Made by a program: the position numbers and the translations under genes
In this document: piece after piece, positions 58,776 through 64,000 of the stretch
Layout of the letters: the number at the start of each line of letters is the position of its first letter
Position numbering within the stretch: position 1 is the stretch's first letter
NCBI RefSeq assembly: GCF_051014685.1
Contig: NC_135055.1
Span: 23,147,501-23,211,500, forward strand
DNA length: 64,000 nucleotides
Origin: Ptiloglossa arizonensis
Lineage: Eukaryota; Arthropoda; Insecta; Hymenoptera; Colletidae
Reading direction: 5' to 3'
The notes under the pieces: model-generated
What the model was told of the DNA's origin: nothing
The model's input: only the letters and a program-made list of their open reading frames with translations
Database searches by the model: none

Positions 58776-60410
58776 TCAACCGTATGTGATTATCAAAAAG
58801 ACAGTGGTCCTCTCGTTGTACCAATCTAGTTTTTTATTCGATGATTCTGCAAAAATATATAACATGTATTGCATCATTGTGAATGTAGTTTTTAGCTCAC
58901 ATTGAACGTGAAGTATTCTTGGGTTTACCCACCATTTGGTAAAGTATTTTCTCCAAATTCTCCATCACCAAAACACCCTACTAATGGTACTTCGGGGAAT
59001 AATTTTTTGAAAATAGACGACTCAATGTTGCATACGTGAAACATACGTTCTCCACGTGCACAGCACGCAAACATAAATCCCATGGAATGTTTTTTTAAAC
59101 AGATACGATTCTTAAACGATTTCAATCGTTGTTCGATTCGTTCCTTAGTATTATAACTTTCATCGACAACTATAGACCAGGTGTTTACAGACCCAATCAG
59201 AGCAACGCTGACACAAATTGGAAATTTTCCGCAATGGTTGTTTTTATTATCTTTTCTATTACATACTAATAAATCATTAGCCACGCCTCCCCATACAGAA
59301 AGTTCATCTGCTGCATAACTAAATTTACAAATGCAAAGATGTATATTTTAATATTATTAAATGAGTAATTAATATCAAATTTAGGATATTTGTTACCATT
59401 GTTTTAGGGAGTTAGAAATGCTTAGTGCTGAATTACGACCTTGTGAACTGCTAAACAGTAATAAACATTTTGATATACCAGAATTCTTTTCAGGTGTGTT
59501 AAAAACTTTTTTTATTTCTTTACTGTACTTTGCCACAGACTTTGATATATCACGTTTTGTCATTAATCTGTCCGCAATTGTAAATGTTTTAATTGTTACA
59601 TTGGGTATTTCAGGTAAAAATGCACATACGATTTCTTCCAAATTCTCCTCAATTTCTGTATTATCGATAACAATACCATATGTACCCAAGGTTATAGAAT
59701 CACAATTTGGTGGAAGAACTTTACAGTGGCAATCTTAACAAAATCAAAATATTATTATTAGAGATTAATTATTAATATTTGATGATTATATGTCAATGAA
59801 TATTACAATATAATTAAGCTAATAAATACCTTGTTTGTTATATGGTATAGAAATGGATGTAAAAAATAATCCTAACACGGGTTTTATCCGTAATTTTTTA
59901 ATAATTTTCATTTTAACATGTTCCATGCCTACCCTATGTCCTGTTGTGGAGCATTCTACCAAATAGGCAGGACCTCTAGTTTGTTTTTCACTATTTGCCG
60001 CTTCTAACCAGGATCTGTAATATAAAGCGTTACGTTCTAGTGCATTTTACAAAGCCTCAACAAAAATAGGCCAAAAAATTCCATAATAGATACGAAAGAC
60101 AGACAATTAGAGCAATGCAAAGGAATTCTTCGTCTCGTAGAAGTAGACCTTTCCCAGGGTTATAATGGAAAGTAAGTTTATACATCACTTAAGATACAGA
60201 GAAACAGAATAAAAATGGTTTATTGGGTTCGCACCTACAAACCATTGAGGCGTTCGACAATTCCATTCCATTCAAATATTTAAATATAATTCTCAAAACG
60301 TCATAGGTTAAATTCTGATTCAAGCATTTCTCACTAATTTTCGCGATCTCCTCGGTACCTAATTCGTCGGTGACATTTTCCCGAATCTTCTTTTGCGGCA
60401 AATCCTCCAT
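58776..60410 (-). CDS. F-box only protein 22-like (F-box plus FIST domain)
   Basis: Substrate receptor of an SCF (Skp1-Cullin1-F-box) ubiquitin ligase; the vertebrate relative FBXO22 targets nuclear and cytosolic proteins. Minus-strand exons: 60,410-60,235, 60,014-59,830, 59,733-59,397, 59,318-58,933 and 58,846-58,776. The joins keep frame for 384 residues, close to the usual 400. The F-box lies at about residues 33-65 (LTYDVLRIIFKYLNGMEL, then MVCRSWLEA across intron 1). The rest matches the FIST/FIST_C region, with ELSVWGGVANDLL and GFMFACCARGE as clear landmarks, and the last short exon reads WYNERTTVFLIITYG. The fourth donor was chosen as AATG before GTGGGT because the alternative six bases on gives a stop. 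It is head-to-head with the zinc-finger gene. Confidence 0.88.
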
Positions 60411-60895
60411 TTACGCGAACGTTCAAATTTGACAATATTCACGACAATTTATACACAATATTTATTACATAGACTGACTTGAATCACTGGTTCTTGCTTG
60501 GCGTCGCGTTGTGTCTGCTTGTGTCACGACAAACATAATAAACAGATCACCACCGTGTCTATGAGTATTTCATTTTCTCTTATTTTGTTTTTCTGTCACG
60601 GTTAAGTTTTAATTGTGACTACCCTACGGTTAACGATAATAATAATGACAATGAAAGATCATTGTCCTGGAAAACTAATCTCTCTCTAGAAATCGTAGAG
60701 TCTTACGACGAGTCGTTACATTTACATAGAAACGTTACCAGAGACACTAATGGCCTTTCGCGGAAAAAAGAAATAAGGTGCGTGTAATGGGGAACGCTGC
60801 TGCAGTGTACCCAAATGATGATATCGCGTTGACGATCGTGGAGAATTCGAATGTAAATATCCTTTTGGTTGAACGATTATTTTCGCCTGGACCTA
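60411..60895. promoter_or_regulatory. Shared divergent promoter region
   Basis: The 485 bp between the start codons of the FBXO22-like gene (-) and the ZAD zinc-finger gene (+) must hold both promoters and 5' UTRs. No TATA box is evident; a dispersed, housekeeping-type bidirectional promoter is likely. Confidence 0.55.
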
Positions 60896-63549
60896 ATGGA
60901 GACCGAAACTGAAATGACAGTTTTTCCTGAGAGTACTGGCAATCTTTGCCGCGTTTGTCTTGCAACAAATCAAAATAACCAAAATATTCTTGGAGCTAAA
61001 TGGAACGATTCGGATAGTACAGACACCCTTGATTTGGCTGAGAAATTCCGTTTGTGCAGCGGTGTAGAGGTCAGTTTAGTATTTAAACCTGTCCCTTTTA
61101 CTAGCATTCGTCTGTTTTTCTATTTACTAATAAAGGTTTTCTATGGTTAGATAATGGAGAACGATGGTTTACCTACTACTATTTGTATGGAATGTATAAT
61201 CAAAGTCAATAATGCTCATGAATTGAGAAAACAATGTCATCAATCGGATATCCGATTAAGAGAAGTATATGGAAAACAATGCAATTCAAATAAATTTAAA
61301 ACCACCAAAGTAAATATTTGTGCACACATGAAAAATAATTAAATTTACAAAATTGTTATCAATTTCTTTCTTTTTATTAGGATCAATGTTGTCAGACCGA
61401 ATATACCTTTACCTCTGATTTTATCAAAGTGGAAACAAATGCAGCTTCTGTATTAGATCGTGATGTCTCTACAATTGTAAACTCTAATCCTGATGCAGAA
61501 CTAGAAGAACTTACAGCAATTACTGAATCTAATAGTGTAGAATGCAATGAACTTAATAATCATCCAAATTTCACCTTTACTAAATGTAAACAAACAGGGT
61601 ATGAAAAAAGTATTACAGGAAAGGAGGTGTATCGAACAAGAAGAACAACAATGTTCAAAAGAGTGACCTCCATGGAGAACTTAAAGAATCATAAAGAAAG
61701 ACAGAGGCAGTACATTAAAAAGAATACAAACATTAAGCGGGATATTGTAGAAAATGATCTTTCTACAAATGAGAATATAGATTCTCAAAATTCTTATACT
61801 TGCCCAAAATGTACAAGATGTTACTCTAGCAAGAAATCTCTGGACAAACACATAGCAACTCATAAGGAGAAACAATTTATGTGCGACGTATGCAATAAAC
61901 AATTTGTTCAACTTGATGAATTGGTAAAACATAACAAATTGCACAAGGTTAAAGAAAAACTTAAACCAGTACTATGTAGAATATGTAATAAGAACTTTAA
62001 AAAAACCGACACTATGGTACGACATTTAAATGTTCATAAAAGAGCAAATCCAAAAGAAGTTCTCTCTATTCTAAAAGAAATTAGGGACAGAAGAAAATTA
62101 GAAAATAACAGTGAACTAAAGGAAAGGGTTGCTGAAATTGGTATTAACAGCAAAAGAAAAGAATGTGTAAATAATGAAAATAATGCATCAGACATGCTTA
62201 AGAAGTGTACATTTGAGTCTGAACTGAAAAGTTCTAACTCTCATTTAACAAATACAGATGTTGGTATTGACAAACAATTCGATACTCTCCATGATACAAC
62301 GTTTCATCGATGTAAACATTGCAGTAAATGCTACTTGACTAATGAATCACTTCAAGAACATTTGCTTATTCATGTCGAAAAAAAATTCGTTTGTAACGTG
62401 TGCAATATGAAGTTTTTCCGTCAAGATAGATTAGAAAGTCATAAAACTCGCTATGGACACAACGAAGATAAAGCGTCTTTGGAAACGCAGAAACCATCCG
62501 ATGATAAGTCGGCTATTAAATTAATAAATAGCTGGATAAAGGAAGAGCTTGACTCGGATAATGAAGAGAAGGGCTTTCCTTGTAAAATTTGTGGAAAATC
62601 ATATGATACTAAAAGATCTCTTTTAAAGCATCAACTAAATACCCACAATTCACAAGAAGAAAGCTGTGGAAATTGCGGAGAAATATGTAACTGCGATATA
62701 AAGGATAAAGATCAGCAGAAATCGAACGACCTATTGAAACCGTATCGATGCGATGAATGTAATAAATCTTTTGAGAAAGAAGTCAAATTGCAGAGGCACG
62801 TAAGGATTCATGAACGTGCCAAGGAGCAGGAAGACGCAAATTTCAAACGATTTTTGTGTCATATATGTAGTAAAACGTTTAGACAAAATACAGGTCTTAT
62901 GTTTCATATGAGAACGCACACTGGCTATAAACCTCACGTTTGCAAGTACTGTGGAAGAGGATTTACATCGAATTCGAATTGCATCAATCACGAAAGGACG
63001 CATACTGGCGACAGACCGTTCGTTTGTCATTTTTGCAGTGCTGCTTTTGCCAAGTCGTGTACTCTAAAAGCACACATTACAACACATACTGGGGAAGCCA
63101 ATTATCATTGTAAAACATGTGGAAAATCATTTAGAAGACTAAAGTATTTGAAAGAGCACAGATTCACGCATACTGGTGAAAAACCATATGCTTGCAAGAT
63201 ATGCGGCACGGCGTATAGTCATAACGGTAGTTTATTTGTGCACGAAAAAAAATGTAAAGCTCAGTATCAGAATGCTCAAAACTATTGTCAATCTGAGACA
63301 CCTTCGCCAAGCGTAACACCCATTATCACGATTTTACCTCAAGCCCATCTAAACGAAATTATCGTTCCGTTGAATATTCAAAATACCAAAACGTACGTTG
63401 ACGACATCCAGAGAATGAGTTCCCCAAGTATTGATAGCGTAAGTCCTGTTGGTACTCCAGATCTACATGTTCATCCAAATTCCGATACTTCTGATGTTTC
63501 TTTGACCGTCAAGGACTTCGCTTTCATCGGACATATGTTTCAATCGTAG
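60896..63549 (+). CDS. ZAD-domain C2H2 zinc-finger transcription factor
   Basis: Nuclear DNA-binding protein of the arthropod-expanded ZAD family. Exons: 60,896-61,069, 61,151-61,309 and 61,381-63,549, phase 0 throughout, 833 residues. The N-terminal ZAD is split by intron 1 and has its four zinc ligands at C18, C21, C70 and C73; it normally mediates dimerisation. After a polar linker come 11 C2H2 fingers and one terminal C2HC-type finger, residues about 250-735, in groups of three (61,796-62,040), three (62,304-62,650) and six (62,743-63,260). The last group has TGEKP-like linkers (HTGYKPH, HTGDRPF, HTGEKPY) and probably makes the main DNA contacts. The tail is Ser/Pro/Thr-rich. No specific orthologue can be named with confidence. 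Confidence 0.93.
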
Positions 63550-64000
63550 AACGATTTAAACCAATAATCGACGCTCGAGTTACAATGTTTCTGTGATAAA
63601 TTTTCAGTTTGCGAATGTGTTTCGGCTAGCGAATAAACTGTATTTCGCATTTTAAGAAAACAAGTGTAGCGAATGCGCGAAACGTTTATTACTGCATTTT
63701 TAACAAGTATTACGCGCTGTATATTGTATTTTATACATTATAGGACGTGGGAGAATAATGGGTCTATTTTGCTTTAATTTGTACAACATAGTGCGAATAA
63801 TATTCGTACGAGGTAGCGTCGAATATTATCGTTGTATAAAGGAGCAAGGATAGTCTATAAAATAAAATAACAAAAATCTATCCCTCCCCCCCCTTTTTTT
63901 TTTATTAGGCATTATTTATTAATTTAGAATTGTATAAATTTTTACTTTATTCTTTTTGGTCAACAGAAGTTAAGAATGTTAATAGATCGCCATCTATGAG
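63550..64000 (+). terminator. 3' UTR and poly(A) signal of the zinc-finger gene
   Basis: AATAAA at 63,632-63,637, 83 bases after the stop codon, is a likely poly(A) signal; a second A-rich candidate, AAAATAAAATAAC, lies near 63,860. A C8-T10 tract near 63,886-63,905 follows. Nothing else is recognised to the window end. Confidence 0.6.

Overview
The window looks like nuclear DNA from an insect, most likely a hymenopteran and possibly a bee. It has short introns with GT..AG ends, TATA and AATAAA signals, a dachshund exon, a ZAD-type zinc-finger gene (an arthropod family) and two very different base compositions side by side. The species cannot be named from sequence alone.

Left part, about 1-40,340: GC- and CpG-rich DNA full of simple repeats. 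It holds one recognisable coding exon, the first coding exon of dachshund (dac), on the minus strand at 29,521-30,302, ending in a clean splice donor. Everything left of it (1-29,520) is best read as part of a very long dac intron; everything right of it up to about 40.3 kb is 5' leader and upstream sequence. The many long open frames here are a by-product of CG-rich codons and microsatellites. Several short AT-rich islands could be regulatory.

Middle part, about 40,340-54,650: AT-rich, repeat-dominated DNA with no convincing protein gene. It contains a palindromic MITE-like element, a tandem satellite with a 544-bp period, a pair of inverted-repeat arms, a TATA/initiator-like promoter, a hairpin-rich tandem duplication, a threefold AT-rich repeat and a 35-bp minisatellite. 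The main discovery is a pair of sequences that fold by inspection into complete HDV-like self-cleaving ribozymes (46,511-46,612 and 53,992-54,131). Both have P1, P2, P3, P1.1 and P4, the L3 loop, and a J4/2 with the catalytic cytosine. Neither sits next to a retrotransposon reading frame.

Right part, about 54,650-64,000: a compact gene cluster. AMPK beta subunit (+, four exons) is tail-to-tail with a secreted pancreatic-type lipase (-, five exons). Next comes an FBXO22-like F-box/FIST protein (-, five exons), head-to-head over 485 bp with a ZAD/C2H2 zinc-finger protein (+, three exons). Exon joins in all four genes keep frame by hand count. AMPK beta and the lipase both touch energy and lipid metabolism, but nothing in the sequence shows that they are co-regulated.
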